Assembly (NCBI GenBank): GCA_900319905.1
Contig: ONQB01000006.1
Location: forward strand, 1 to 64,000
Origin: an uncultured Prevotella sp.
GTDB lineage: Bacteria; Bacteroidota; Bacteroidia; Bacteroidales; Bacteroidaceae
DNA: 64,000 bases
Reading direction: 5' to 3'
In this document: positions 17,345-26,348 of the stretch, in pieces
How positions within the stretch are numbered: the stretch's first letter is position 1
Layout: every line of letters begins with the position of its first letter
Translations under genes and position numbers: made by a program
The notes under the pieces: model-generated
Told to the model about the DNA's origin: nothing
Seen by the model: only the letters and a program-made list of their open reading frames with translations
Database searches by the model: none

Positions 17345-18493
17345 TCAGACTCTTCTTTGGAACGTGATGCCTCGGAAGAAGTTGTCGAGTGCGGCATAAG
17401 CGTACGCCGCCCTGTCTTTGATAGTCATGCCATCGCGCATGCGGTTGAGCAGATCCATCAGCTTATCCATGGCATTTTGATAGTTGTCTGGCGTGATGCG
17501 TTCACTCATCTTCGCTGCCGTTGTTGTGTCGAAGCCGAAATGGCGTGTCAGCAAGTCGGCAAACAATTCACGCTGCTTCTCAGTGACCGCCAATTGGGCA
17601 CCTTGCTTATTCTTTGGGCGATAGATATGAAACACCAGTTCATCGGGCTCACCACCACGCTGTCCATGGTTGTAACGTTTCTCATAGTCGAAGTAGCAAT
17701 CACAGAAGCCATTCTCCGCCAGTGTATGCAACTCGGCCTTGGCGGGCTCGAGCACACGACGGCAGAAATCGCTGAACTTGCTGTATCTGTTCTCCAACCT
17801 CAACATCTTGCGGAACTCCAACGTATCGATGACAGTTCCACCTTTCTTAATCCAACTCTCGATGAACATATACACCCGCTGCGTATAACGGTTGCGACAG
17901 GCAAAAACAATCTGCTTGCCCAGGCGATGATAGCCCAGATCGAGCGACAGCAGCCGCTGTGCCACCTGACGGTCGATCTTCAGCACGGCATATTTCTCAT
18001 AGAGTCCGACATCATTAGGGATGTAGACATCACAGAGGTTGGTAATCTTCTGATAGCTACGGCCATCAGGTGTACGATAAGGAATTTCCACCGGCACCGA
18101 AGCCAGCAACTTCAAGCTATCGCGCAACTGCGGATAGTGGTTAGGCTCAACCCCCAACCGCTTGAAGAGCATCTTCACCTCGAGTCTGCCATCATTACCC
18201 AGTTCCGAGTCGGCAAAGAAAGTCGGCTCTCGTATGCTGGCATTGAGCATCTCGCGCAGTTTTTCCTGCATACGCTCCACAATGCTCACCAAGATACGTA
18301 TCTGTATCAGTGAGTAGTCGTGACGCATCATGGTCACCGCAATAGGCTGCAGCAGCCACGTCTCCTTCTCTATTGGAATGAGTTCGGTAGGGATATCGCG
18401 CTTCACGTCGCGTTTCTTACCCTTGCCCGAGTCTTTCCGGCGGGTGGTTTTCTTTGCACCTTTTATTGTTGCGGTTAACGTACGAGTTGCCAT
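17345..18493 (-). CDS. Plasmid-type replication initiator (Rep_3/RepB family), chromosomal
   Basis: 382 residues. The N terminus is very basic (KGAKKTTRRKDSGKGKKRD), and the body resembles the Rep_3 initiator fold of two winged helices: LLQPIAVTMMRHDYSLIQIR, QIVFACRNRYTQRVYMFIES (a typical Rep helix pattern), and FRKMLRLENRYSKFSDFCRR with a following helix-turn-helix-like stretch. Rep_3 proteins bind iterons and open plasmid origins. No iterons, partition or mobilisation genes are seen here, and the next genes are housekeeping, so this is probably a resident chromosomal copy with an unknown role, or a remnant of an integrated plasmid. Confidence 0.8.
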   Translation of the reverse strand: MATRTLTATIKGAKKTTRRKDSGKGKKRDVKRDIPTELIPIEKETWLLQPIAVTMMRHDYSLIQIRILVSIVERMQEKLREMLNASIREPTFFADSELGNDGRLEVKMLFKRLGVEPNHYPQLRDSLKLLASVPVEIPYRTPDGRSYQKITNLCDVYIPNDVGLYEKYAVLKIDRQVAQRLLSLDLGYHRLGKQIVFACRNRYTQRVYMFIESWIKKGGTVIDTLEFRKMLRLENRYSKFSDFCRRVLEPAKAELHTLAENGFCDCYFDYEKRYNHGQRGGEPDELVFHIYRPKNKQGAQLAVTEKQRELFADLLTRHFGFDTTTAAKMSERITPDNYQNAMDKLMDLLNRMRDGMTIKDRAAYAYAALDNFFRGITFQRRV

Positions 18494-18515
18494 GAATAAA
18501 TGAATTAACAGACCA

Positions 18516-18523
18516 CAAAGATA
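18516..18523 (-). promoter_or_regulatory. -7 promoter element of the Rep-like operon
   Basis: The minus strand reads TATCTTTG, 23 bases before the ATG at 18493. It is the only clear TAnnTTTG element upstream of the five-gene run. Confidence 0.6.
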
Positions 18524-18581
18524 AGACTATTTTCTAATTCTGCCAAAATAATAAAGCAAATTTGAGAATTTAATCTATACT

Positions 18582-18617
18582 TGCACCCACAGCCGTTCCC
18601 TCCCCTAACGGCGTGCA
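18582..18617. other. Hairpin upstream of the Rep-like gene
   Basis: Inner stem 18592-18597 GCCGTT with 18607-18612 AACGGC (loop CCCTCCCCT), and an outer TGCAC/GTGCA pair at 18582-18586 and 18613-18617. No T-run on either side. It may end transcription of the DUF1232 gene or act in the Rep promoter region. A second small dyad, CTGTCA-GGA-TGACAG, is at 18641-18655. Confidence 0.4.
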
Positions 18618-18691
18618 GCAACCATCATGACGACTGCACACTGTCAGGATGACAGACAGCTGTTGACAAGCATCAAAGCGGTCAATGACAA

Positions 18692-19102
18692 CTATTTTTC
18701 AGACCCCTCAATGTTGGAGAAGATATTATTGGCCTCAGCCATCTCATCGTCGTCGAACCACTTCGAAAGTTTTTCGTGGGCTTTGCTCTTCACTTCATCA
18801 GGAACATTTCCCCACACCTTGCGTAGCACGTAGAGCAGCACGGCAAGGTCATCACCAAGACCAGCAATGGGGATGGCGTCGGGTATCACATCAAGAGGAC
18901 TGATCAGATAGCCCAACGCTCCGATGATGATAGCCTTGTCCTTGACGGAGACAGCATTACTCTGAAGCGTATAGTAAAGCACCAGCGCCGCATACACCAA
19001 TTTGGCTCCGGCCCGTTTGGCAACATGTGATATCTTCTCAATGAAGCCCGAAGATGTATAACTATCCTGGTACTTCATGAAGTCAGGCAGTTGTTGTTCC
19101 AT
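18692..19102 (-). CDS. DUF1232 (YkvA-like) membrane protein
   Basis: 136 residues from the ATG at 19102. A longer frame opening at 19237 would run back over the end of the upstream gene and reads as non-protein-like sequence, so it is rejected. The DUF1232 core is AIIIGALGYLISPLDVIPDA followed by IPIAGLGDDLAVLLYVL, a hydrophobic hairpin with the invariant SPLDxIPD. Probably an inner-membrane protein; function unknown. Two bases after the membrane-protein gene upstream. Confidence 0.88.
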   Translation of the reverse strand: MEQQLPDFMKYQDSYTSSGFIEKISHVAKRAGAKLVYAALVLYYTLQSNAVSVKDKAIIIGALGYLISPLDVIPDAIPIAGLGDDLAVLLYVLRKVWGNVPDEVKSKAHEKLSKWFDDDEMAEANNIFSNIEGSEK

Positions 19103-19104
19103 AA

Positions 19105-19551
19105 TTATTGATTGAATTGTTGGATATGCTGTTTTAAATATTCTTCCACTCTGTCGGCATAGAGTGCGGCAGCATCGTGATTGGCTCTGATACGCGCAAT
19201 GCGATGCTTCACCAGCAGCATCGACAGGCCTTTCCACAGAAAGGCAAGGAGCAGGCCGATTGCTATGGCCACATACAACGAATATTTACCTCCGGGGAGC
19301 ATGGCTTCGGGAAAAGCACTGAAGATGAGCACCGGCACGATGGCCACAATGCCATACTTGGTGAGTTGGGCCTTCTGCGACCCCTGGCTGTCGAGTGCGC
19401 TCTGAACCTCAAAGAGAAAGTCATCAAGCTCCTTGCGCTCAATACCCGCATCCTCCATCTTGGGGAAGTCGGGCACCTCACCGTGACGCTCTATACCTCT
19501 CGTTATCAGATGCTCATAATCATTTAACAGATCGGGTTGCAACTCTTTCAT
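19105..19551 (-). CDS. Membrane protein with two transmembrane segments, unknown function
   Basis: 148 residues. A charged N-terminal half, then two close hydrophobic segments (YGIVAIVPVLIFSAFPEAML and YSLYVAIAIGLLLAFLWKGL), then a basic helical tail (HRIARIRANHDAAALYADRV). No family recognised. It starts 35 bases after the 3' end of RNase P RNA and is followed almost directly by the DUF1232 gene. No promoter of its own is evident, so read-through from rnpB is possible. Confidence 0.75.
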   Translation of the reverse strand: MKELQPDLLNDYEHLITRGIERHGEVPDFPKMEDAGIERKELDDFLFEVQSALDSQGSQKAQLTKYGIVAIVPVLIFSAFPEAMLPGGKYSLYVAIAIGLLLAFLWKGLSMLLVKHRIARIRANHDAAALYADRVEEYLKQHIQQFNQ

Positions 19552-19586
19552 CTTTTTGCATTAAGCCTTAGATTTCAAATAGAAAA

Positions 19587-20007
19587 AGTAAGCAGTGCTC
19601 TGATAAGCCGGGTTCTGTAACCTCATCCGAAGACAAGGCGCCTTGTCATTTATCTAGTTTGTGAGTCACCCCACAACTCAAGCGTTCTACCCTCCATCGT
19701 TAGGCTCGAAGCCTTCGGGCAGGCGGCCCTCACATGACGATGGTTTACGCGAACTTGCAGCCTCCCATGGGCACAGCCCGCCGATCACCCGACGGCTGGT
19801 GGTCTCTTACACCACCTTCTCACCCTTACCAACTCCGACAAGCCCAACTCGTGGCCAAGCCGTTTCAGGAGCGGCGGTTATTTTCTTCTACCTACACCTG
19901 CTGTCGCCAACAGCTTCCAGTTTCAGAAGGGGAGTGCCTTATGCTGCCCGGACTTTCCTCCTGCACTCTATCAGAGAGCAGACGACAGGCCGGAGCACTG
20001 TCTTACT
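19587..20007 (-). ncRNA. rnpB: RNase P RNA (class A)
   Basis: 421 bases on the minus strand. The 5' part contains GAGGAAAGTCCGGGC and the 3' part ACCCGGCTTAT, both hallmarks of bacterial RNase P RNA. The two ends form the P1 stem (AGTAAG-A-CAGTGCTC with GAGCACTGCTTACT, one bulged base). Internal conserved segments such as AGGGTGAAAAGGTGG and GAACTTGAGTTG-type regions are consistent. Catalyses 5' maturation of tRNAs. Protein-like plus-strand frames over it are not genes. Confidence 0.95.
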
Positions 20008-20013
20008 AAGGTG

Positions 20014-20021
20014 CAAAAGTA
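20014..20021 (-). promoter_or_regulatory. -7 promoter element of rnpB
   Basis: The minus strand reads TACTTTTG (TAnnTTTG) and ends seven bases before the 5' end predicted from the P1 stem, an exact fit of promoter and RNA. Confidence 0.8.
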
Positions 20022-20373
20022 ATAAAAACTTTCCAATTCCGTATCAAATTATCTGTTTTTTCATCAACATCGTTACGATTACCCCGTTTTTTCATCCTCC
20101 CCCTCATTTCCACATCCAATCACCTTATTAATAAATTGCACAGTCTGCCACAAGTAGAGCCTTTGGCAGTTGGCAGAACCGTGCGGTCTGCTTTTAATGA
20201 GTGTAAATAATTATAGAGAGGTACTTAAGAGCCGTTAAGTGTTAAAATTAAAGTGTTAAATTCGGATAAACCTTAATGTCAAAATGTCAACTTCTCACTT
20301 TTTGCACCTATATTTGCAACCAATTAATGAACCAAAGAGAAAATGAATATATAAAACTATAAAGCAAAAAGCA
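20022..20373 (+). promoter_or_regulatory. htrA promoter region with direct repeats
   Basis: 352-base gap before the protease gene. A TATATTTG -7 box is at 20309-20316, 58 bases before the ATG. Upstream are two copies of AAGTGTTAAA 14 bases apart (20237-20246 and 20251-20260) and two of AATGTCA eight bases apart (20275-20281 and 20283-20289); the latter sit where a -33 element would be, and no TTTG -33 box is seen. This suggests control by an activator or another sigma factor. Small imperfect CTGCCA/TGGCAG dyads lie farther upstream. No gene found in the gap. Confidence 0.5.
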
Positions 20374-21852
20374 ATGAAGAAAATTTCGAATTATCTGATG
20401 GCCGGCACGTTGGTGTTGTCACTGACTTTGTCAGCCGGTGCATTCTACAAGGCCAATGCTGCGACCAACGACATCGCGCAGTCGGCCCAGCCTGTAGACC
20501 TGACCTATGCCGCCAAGAAAGCACTACCTGCCGTAGTGCACATTAAATATGTACAAAACGCCAAGACACAGACCATAGACGTACAGACCAATCCGTTTGA
20601 CGATTTCTTCTTTGGGGACCCGTTCGGTTTCTTCGGAAATCCTAACCAGGGACAAGGCGGCACGCGCAAGCAGAAGGTGCAGACTCCTAAGAAGGAAGCA
20701 ACGGGCTCAGGTGTGATTATCAGTTCCGACGGCTACATCGTGACAAACAACCACGTGGTCAACGGTGCTGATGAACTGACCGTCACACTGGAAGACAACC
20801 GTGAGTTCAACGCCAAGATCATCGGCACAGACCCCACCACCGACCTGGCACTCATCAAGATTGATGCCAAGAACCTGCCCACACTGCCTATAGGCGACTC
20901 CGACAAGATTCAGGTGGGTGAATGGGTGATCGCCGTCGGCAACCCCTTCGGTCTTAACAATACGGTCACCGCAGGTATTGTTTCGGCTAAGGCACGTTCC
21001 ATCGGTGCCAACGGCATTGAGAGCTTCATCCAGACCGATGCAGCCATCAACCCGGGCAACTCCGGTGGTGCTCTGGTCAATACCAAAGGTGAACTCATTG
21101 GCATCAATGCCATGATCTATTCTCAGACAGGATCGTATGCAGGCTATGGCTTTGCCATCCCAACAGCCATTATGAATAAGGTGGTGGACGACCTGAAGCA
21201 GTATGGCACCGTGCAGCGCGCTTACCTTGGCATACGTGGCGGCGACCTGCTCGACTATGTCAACTCTTTGAAAGAGCAGAATAAGGATGTGCCTGACTTT
21301 GGCACCAATACTGGTATCTACGTTGACACGGTGGAGGACAACAGCGCTGCTTCAGCCGCAGGCCTGAAGAAGGGCGATGTCATCATCGGCATCGATGACC
21401 AAAAGGTTACGAAGATGGCTGAACTGCAAGAGCAAGTCAACAACAAGCGTCCTGGTGACAAGGCTACCATCGTATGGATGCGCGACAAGAAGAAGATGAG
21501 CAAGACGGTCACCTTGAAGAACCAGCAGGGCAACACCCGTGTGGTGAAGACTGCCGACCTCAACGTACTTGGTGCCAAGGTCTTCCCGGTGAGCGAGGCT
21601 TTGAAGAAGCAACTCAATATCAGTTATGGCCTGCAAGTGAAAGACGTCAAGAGCGGTGCCTTCAAGGATGGTGGCATCAGCGACGGCTTCATCATCTTGA
21701 CAGCCAATGACAAGCCTATGAAGAGCATCTCTGATCTGCAAGATGCAGTCAAGGAGGCTTCAACAAGCAAGAACCCGGTACTCTTCATCACAGGCATGTG
21801 GCCCACTGGCAAGACTGACTACAAGGCCATCAAGGTGGGTAACGAAGAGTAA
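20374..21852 (+). CDS. Periplasmic serine protease, DegP/HtrA (Do) family
   Basis: 492 residues. A signal peptide (about 1-30, ending YKANA) exports it. The chymotrypsin-like domain carries the triad H127 (TNNHVVNG), D157 (TTDLALIKI) and S230 (NPGNSGGAL). Two PDZ domains follow: the first from about residue 285 (RAYLGIRGGDLL to a typical AGLKKGDVIIGIDD), the second in the last 100 residues. It degrades or refolds damaged envelope proteins. A Gly/Phe-rich insert (DDFFFGDPFGFFGNPNQGQG) sits before the protease core, as is usual in DegP loop LA. Stands alone between its own promoter and terminator. Confidence 0.96.
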   Translation: MKKISNYLMAGTLVLSLTLSAGAFYKANAATNDIAQSAQPVDLTYAAKKALPAVVHIKYVQNAKTQTIDVQTNPFDDFFFGDPFGFFGNPNQGQGGTRKQKVQTPKKEATGSGVIISSDGYIVTNNHVVNGADELTVTLEDNREFNAKIIGTDPTTDLALIKIDAKNLPTLPIGDSDKIQVGEWVIAVGNPFGLNNTVTAGIVSAKARSIGANGIESFIQTDAAINPGNSGGALVNTKGELIGINAMIYSQTGSYAGYGFAIPTAIMNKVVDDLKQYGTVQRAYLGIRGGDLLDYVNSLKEQNKDVPDFGTNTGIYVDTVEDNSAASAAGLKKGDVIIGIDDQKVTKMAELQEQVNNKRPGDKATIVWMRDKKKMSKTVTLKNQQGNTRVVKTADLNVLGAKVFPVSEALKKQLNISYGLQVKDVKSGAFKDGGISDGFIILTANDKPMKSISDLQDAVKEASTSKNPVLFITGMWPTGKTDYKAIKVGNEE

Positions 21853-21918
21853 CAAAGTATAACCATCTGCCTCCTTCACCCAGCGCTCAACGACTGGCTG
21901 AAGGGTTGGAAGATTATC

Positions 21919-21967
21919 AATGGGGACTGCAGCAAAACTTATCTTTGCTACAGCCCCCATTTTTTGT
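21919..21967 (+). terminator. Intrinsic terminator after htrA
   Basis: Arms AATGGGGACTGCAGCAAA and TTTGCTACAGCCCCCATT pair with small bulges, then TTTTTG. The rest of the 300-base gap to thrS holds only a second terminator (22053-22097) and no gene. Confidence 0.75.
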
Positions 21968-22052
21968 TCTCCTCATAAGGAAATCGTCTCCTTTGCTTAT
22001 TCCGAACACCTTTTCATATCCATGAATTTTCAGGTATATTCAGGGACGACCA

Positions 22053-22097
22053 TCAAAAAAGCCTTTCGGCAATGCATCACACATCACCGGAAGGCTT
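22053..22097 (-). terminator. Intrinsic terminator after thrS
   Basis: An 11-bp stem (AAGCCTTTCGG at 22059-22069 with CCGGAAGGCTT at 22087-22097, one mismatch) followed on the minus strand by TTTTGATGG. Confidence 0.75.
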
Positions 22098-22152
22098 ATT
22101 TCATCTGTCATCTTCCTCGTGAAAGGAAGGCGGCAGTCATCAATCGTAAAGA

Positions 22153-24105
22153 TTAGTCGTCGACAGCCTTAAGCTGCTCAGCTACCTCGTCATTGATGCG
22201 CTGGGCAAACTCTTCCATCTTCATAGAAGCCTGCTCACCGCCGCCCTGCTTACGCATGGACACCAGTCCGTCGGCAGCTTCCTTTTCACCGACAATCACC
22301 ATGTAAGGCACACGCTTCAATTCGTTATCGCGAATCTTACGGCCAATCTTCTCATTACGGTCGTCGATGTAGGCTCTCACATCCTTGCTCTCGAAGTACT
22401 GCTGTACCTTCTGTGCATAGTCGTTGTACTTCTCAGAGATGGGCAGGATAGCTACCTGGTCAGGGGTAAGCCACAAGGGGAAGTGACCGGCGGTATGCTC
22501 AATGAGCACAGCCGTGAAGCGCTCGAGCGAACCGAACGGTGCACGGTGGATCATCACCGGAGTCTGTTTGGAGTTGTCTTCAGCAGTGTACTCCAACTTA
22601 AAGCGCTCTGGCAGATTGTAGTCTACCTGAATGGTACCCAACTGCCATTTACGGCCGATGGCATCCTTCACCATGAAGTCGAGTTTCGGGCCATAGAAGG
22701 CAGCCTCGCCCACTTCCTCATGGGTGTGCAATCCTTTCTCCTTACAAGCCTGACGGATTGCGTCCTCACTCTCCTGCCAGATTTCGTCAGAACCGATGTA
22801 CTTCTCGGTATCTTTCGGGTCGCGCAGAGAGATTTGGGCATCGTAGTTATCGAAGCCAAAGATACGGAACACCTTGAGGATGATGTCGATGATCGTCTCA
22901 AACTCAGCCTTCACCTGATCAGGACGCACAAAGATGTGGGCATCGTCCTGTGTGAACGTACGTACGCGAGTCAGTCCGTGCAGCTCACCGCTCTTCTCAT
23001 AGCGGAACACAGTTCCGAACTCTGCAATGCGGAGTGGCAGATCTTTGTAGCTACGGGGCTTGCGGGCATACACCTCACAGTGGTGAGGACAGTTCATAGG
23101 TTTGAGCATGTACTCCTCATCGGGCTCCGGTGTATGGATAGGCTGGAAAGCATCCTTGCCATAGTGAGCATAGTGACCAGAGGTAACATAGAGGTTCTTT
23201 GAGCCGATACCCGGCGTGATGACCTCCTGATAGTGGTAAGGCTTGAGCACATGGCGCAGCAGCTCCTGCAGACGCAGACGCAGCTGAGTGCCTTTGGGCA
23301 ACCAGATAGGCAGGCCTTTGCCGACACGCTCAGAGAACATGAACAGTTCCATCTCCTTACCAATCTTACGATGGTCGCGCTTCTTAGCCTCCTCAAGCAT
23401 GACGAGGTATTCATCAAGCATCTTCTTCTTCGGGAAGGTGATGCCATAGATACGCGTCATCTGCTCACGGCTGGCATCGCCCCGCCAGAAAGCACCGGCA
23501 ACACTGGTGATCTTTATTGCCTTGATGGCACCTGTAGACATGAGGTGCGGACCACGGCACAAGTCAGTAAAGTTGCCCTGCGTGTATGTGGTGATGGTGC
23601 CATCCTCCAGATCCTGTGAGATGTGCTCCACCTTGTACTTCTGTCCAGCAGCCTCAAACTCCTTGATGGCATCGGCCTTGGCCACTTCGCGGCGCACAAC
23701 GGGCTCGTTCTTTTTAGCGAGTTCCTTCATCTTGGCCTCAATCTTCGGGAAATCATTCTCGGAGATGGCCTGTCCCTTAGGAGGCATCACATCGTAGAAG
23801 AAGCCGTTCTCGATGGCAGGTCCGAAACCGAACTGGATGCCGGGATAGAGCTCTTGAAGAGCCTCGGCAAGAAGGTGGGCCGAGGTGTGCCAGAAGGTGT
23901 GCTTACCCTCGTCGTCATCAAACTTATAGAGCTGCACGGTGGCATCTTCATTGATGGGACGATTGAGCTCAGTGGTCTCACCATTAATCCCGCAAGATAC
24001 AACGTCGCGGGCGAGAGCCGGTGAGATACTCTCTGCGATTTGAAGACCGGTCACGCCCTGTTCGTACTCACGCACAGAACCGTCCGGAAAAGTGATTTTA
24101 ACCAT
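22153..24105 (-). CDS. thrS: Threonyl-tRNA synthetase
   Basis: 650 residues, full length. Domain order: TGS domain (1-62), second additional domain with the editing site ([15 protein letters not shown], then [10 protein letters not shown]), class II catalytic core ([20 protein letters not shown], then [19 protein letters not shown]) with motif 3 near [15 protein letters not shown], and the anticodon-binding domain ([15 protein letters not shown]). Charges tRNA-Thr and edits Ser-tRNA. A -7 box lies 29 bases upstream; no leader peptide or T-box is seen. Confidence 0.97.
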   Translation of the reverse strand: MVKITFPDGSVREYEQGVTGLQIAESISPALARDVVSCGINGETTELNRPINEDATVQLYKFDDDEGKHTFWHTSAHLLAEALQELYPGIQFGFGPAIENGFFYDVMPPKGQAISENDFPKIEAKMKELAKKNEPVVRREVAKADAIKEFEAAGQKYKVEHISQDLEDGTITTYTQGNFTDLCRGPHLMSTGAIKAIKITSVAGAFWRGDASREQMTRIYGITFPKKKMLDEYLVMLEEAKKRDHRKIGKEMELFMFSERVGKGLPIWLPKGTQLRLRLQELLRHVLKPYHYQEVITPGIGSKNLYVTSGHYAHYGKDAFQPIHTPEPDEEYMLKPMNCPHHCEVYARKPRSYKDLPLRIAEFGTVFRYEKSGELHGLTRVRTFTQDDAHIFVRPDQVKAEFETIIDIILKVFRIFGFDNYDAQISLRDPKDTEKYIGSDEIWQESEDAIRQACKEKGLHTHEEVGEAAFYGPKLDFMVKDAIGRKWQLGTIQVDYNLPERFKLEYTAEDNSKQTPVMIHRAPFGSLERFTAVLIEHTAGHFPLWLTPDQVAILPISEKYNDYAQKVQQYFESKDVRAYIDDRNEKIGRKIRDNELKRVPYMVIVGEKEAADGLVSMRKQGGGEQASMKMEEFAQRINDEVAEQLKAVDD

Positions 24106-24134
24106 GATACAAATTAGTTTGTTTTAAATCACTG

Positions 24135-24142
24135 CAAAAGTA
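24135..24142 (-). promoter_or_regulatory. -7 promoter element of thrS
   Basis: The minus strand reads TACTTTTG, 30 bases before the thrS ATG. A second match, TATCTTTG at 24164-24171, lies further upstream and forms an 8-bp dyad with 24178-24185. Confidence 0.6.
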
Positions 24143-24197
24143 ATACTTATTTTTTAATTGACTCAAAGATACGTCATTATCTTTGCGTCTTATTGGA

Positions 24198-26324
24198 TTA
24201 TTTTTTCTTTTTGGCCTTGGCCGCCGGTTTTTCTTCGCCCATTCGCTTACTCAGAGCATAAGCATCGTAGAGTCCAAGCTCACCGGCGCGGCTGAGGTCT
24301 TGCTGTGCCTCCTTGATATTGCCACTATAGTATCGGGCAATACCCCGGTTGAAGTAAGCCTCGGCCAGACGTGGGTCTAAGCTGATGGCATGGGTATAAT
24401 CATCGATGGCACGGCTGTAGTTCTGCTGCGAAGCAAAGAGGTTGCCGCGGTCATAATATACGTAAGCATTGCGCGGAGCCAGCTGAATGGCCACTGCGAA
24501 GTCGCCCTCCACCTGTGAGGTCTTCATGGCCGTCTTCATGCCTTGCGAGGTCTCGTAGTTGTTGAGCAACTGCTGGCATACAGCCCGTTCCCAATGCCCC
24601 ATGGCCGACGTGGAGTCAACCGACAGGTAGTCGTCAAGGTCGGAAATGGCATCAACAAAGTTCTGTGCCTCAGCGTAGGCTACAGCGCGCTGCAACAGCA
24701 GGGCAGCACGTGTCTTGGCATTTTTCTCTTCGCTGATACCGGCCGTAAGAGCGTCGATAAGCTGGAACACCTGCTTCGACTGTATGTCTGACAGTGCCTC
24801 ATGCTTGGCATTGCAGGTAAGGTTGAGCTTACGCAGCGGCTCACTCTTGGCATTGAACTGCTCCACCTCAGCGTCGAAAGCCTGATAGCCTTCCACCGCG
24901 TTGGCATAAGAGAAATACGACAACTGATACATCGGCAGGAAGGCCAGCTCAACCTCACGGTTCTGTATAGTTCCGCGAATGCTGTTGCTGTTGTATTCAT
25001 GGTCAACCTTCGGCTTATCCTCCACTACGATGTCGTTGTATTTGTTCATGTCGATCTCCGAGCGCTTGCGCACCTCACGCAGTTTGCTCTTGCTCCATCG
25101 TTGTTGGATACCGATGTGCTTGTCCATCTGCGCCTTGAAGATGCGGAACTCGTCCATCTCAGCCTGCGCCGTCATGCCCAACTGGCGATAGCAGCGCGCG
25201 CGGCTGGCCAAGCCGGTCCAGAAATTGGGAAACTGCTTGATGACCTCTGAATAGTCGCGGATGGCTGCACGCAAGTGGCCGATACGCTCGTTGAGCAAGG
25301 CTCGGTTGTAGATGGCCATGAAGTTGTTTGGCTCCATCTTCACAACGAAGTCAAAGTCCTCCACTGCACGGTTGTCGTCGCCCAACTGCACACGCAGCAG
25401 ACCACGGTTGTAATGGGCCAGGAAATTGCTGGGATCGAGGTCGATGGCCATATCATAATCGGCCATGGCACCACGCAGGTTGTTGATATTGATGCGTGCC
25501 AAGGCACGGTTGACATAATTGTTGGCCACCTTCGGACGAAGATGGATGGTGCGCGTCAAGCAGGAGTCTGCCGTAACCCATTGGCGACGGTTGAGCGCAA
25601 TGTATGACCTTGTGGTCCAGGCATCGGCATTGTATGGATCGATAGAAAGGCTTTGGCTGAGCCAGCTGTCAGCCTCCGTAGTATCTTTTTTCTCCAGATA
25701 GACCTCGGCCTTCAGGGAATAAGCAGTAGCAATCTGCGACCAGCGCTTGATGATGGTATCGGCATCGAGCAGGGCCTGGTCGTAATCCTGCATGTTCATA
25801 CGACAGATGGCACGGTTGACCCAGAACGACGATACCGAGGGATTAAGATAAATGGCACGATTGTAGTCGGCAATAGCATCGGCATATTTCTCCTGACGGA
25901 TGCGGGAGATAGCACGCAGGTCAAAGATCTGCTCAATGTAAGGATTGAGATTGATAGCTTTGGAGGCATCGTCCTCAGCACCGATGTAATCGTCGAGATA
26001 AAACTTGGCCACGGCACGGTCGTACCATGGAAGCCACAGATACGGCTTCAGGGCCAGCACCTTATTAAAATATTGTATCGAGAGCACATAGTCCTCATAG
26101 TGCAATGCCACCTCACCATTGGTGATGAGGCGGTTGACATTGTACTGCGCTGCCGATTTAAGGGGGAAAAACAGCATGAAAAGCAGAAGCACTTTACCTG
26201 TCAGTCGACAGATGTCATGACCGACGATACGAATGAAGGCCGACAGACTGGTGCCACGCGACTTCGATGGTGCAACCATGATATCGCGTGATTCATCAGA
26301 ATTGTAATTGTGTTCTACTTTCAT
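24198..26324 (-). CDS. TPR-repeat protein, probably exported or membrane-anchored
   Basis: 708 residues. About 44 residues precede a hydrophobic segment (GKVLLLFMLFFPLKSAAQ) that looks like a late signal peptide or anchor; an internal Met at residue 16 is an alternative start. The remainder is almost wholly tetratricopeptide repeats (for example YADAIADYNRAIYLNPSVSS and YSRAIDDYTHAISLDPRLAE), with a non-TPR insert near 430-560. It ends in a Lys-rich tail (KPAAKAKKKK). TPR arrays bind partner proteins; partners unknown. It follows def by 24 bases. Confidence 0.85.
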   Translation of the reverse strand: MKVEHNYNSDESRDIMVAPSKSRGTSLSAFIRIVGHDICRLTGKVLLLFMLFFPLKSAAQYNVNRLITNGEVALHYEDYVLSIQYFNKVLALKPYLWLPWYDRAVAKFYLDDYIGAEDDASKAINLNPYIEQIFDLRAISRIRQEKYADAIADYNRAIYLNPSVSSFWVNRAICRMNMQDYDQALLDADTIIKRWSQIATAYSLKAEVYLEKKDTTEADSWLSQSLSIDPYNADAWTTRSYIALNRRQWVTADSCLTRTIHLRPKVANNYVNRALARININNLRGAMADYDMAIDLDPSNFLAHYNRGLLRVQLGDDNRAVEDFDFVVKMEPNNFMAIYNRALLNERIGHLRAAIRDYSEVIKQFPNFWTGLASRARCYRQLGMTAQAEMDEFRIFKAQMDKHIGIQQRWSKSKLREVRKRSEIDMNKYNDIVVEDKPKVDHEYNSNSIRGTIQNREVELAFLPMYQLSYFSYANAVEGYQAFDAEVEQFNAKSEPLRKLNLTCNAKHEALSDIQSKQVFQLIDALTAGISEEKNAKTRAALLLQRAVAYAEAQNFVDAISDLDDYLSVDSTSAMGHWERAVCQQLLNNYETSQGMKTAMKTSQVEGDFAVAIQLAPRNAYVYYDRGNLFASQQNYSRAIDDYTHAISLDPRLAEAYFNRGIARYYSGNIKEAQQDLSRAGELGLYDAYALSKRMGEEKPAAKAKKKK

Positions 26325-26348
26325 GCTATTAAAATAATGGTTGAGTGA

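Noticed and set aside
18641..18700. Iterons near the Rep-like gene
   Set aside because: ATGAC-type words recur at irregular spacing (about 22 and 38 bases) and do not form true iterons.
19661..20131. 156-codon plus-strand frame
   Set aside because: It lies across RNase P RNA, whose paired P1 ends and conserved sequence explain the region.
24164..24185. Perfect 8-bp dyad CAAAGATA-N6-TATCTTTG upstream of thrS
   Set aside because: Noted only as a possible pair of opposed -7 boxes; the plus-strand one has no gene to serve, so the dyad may be chance.
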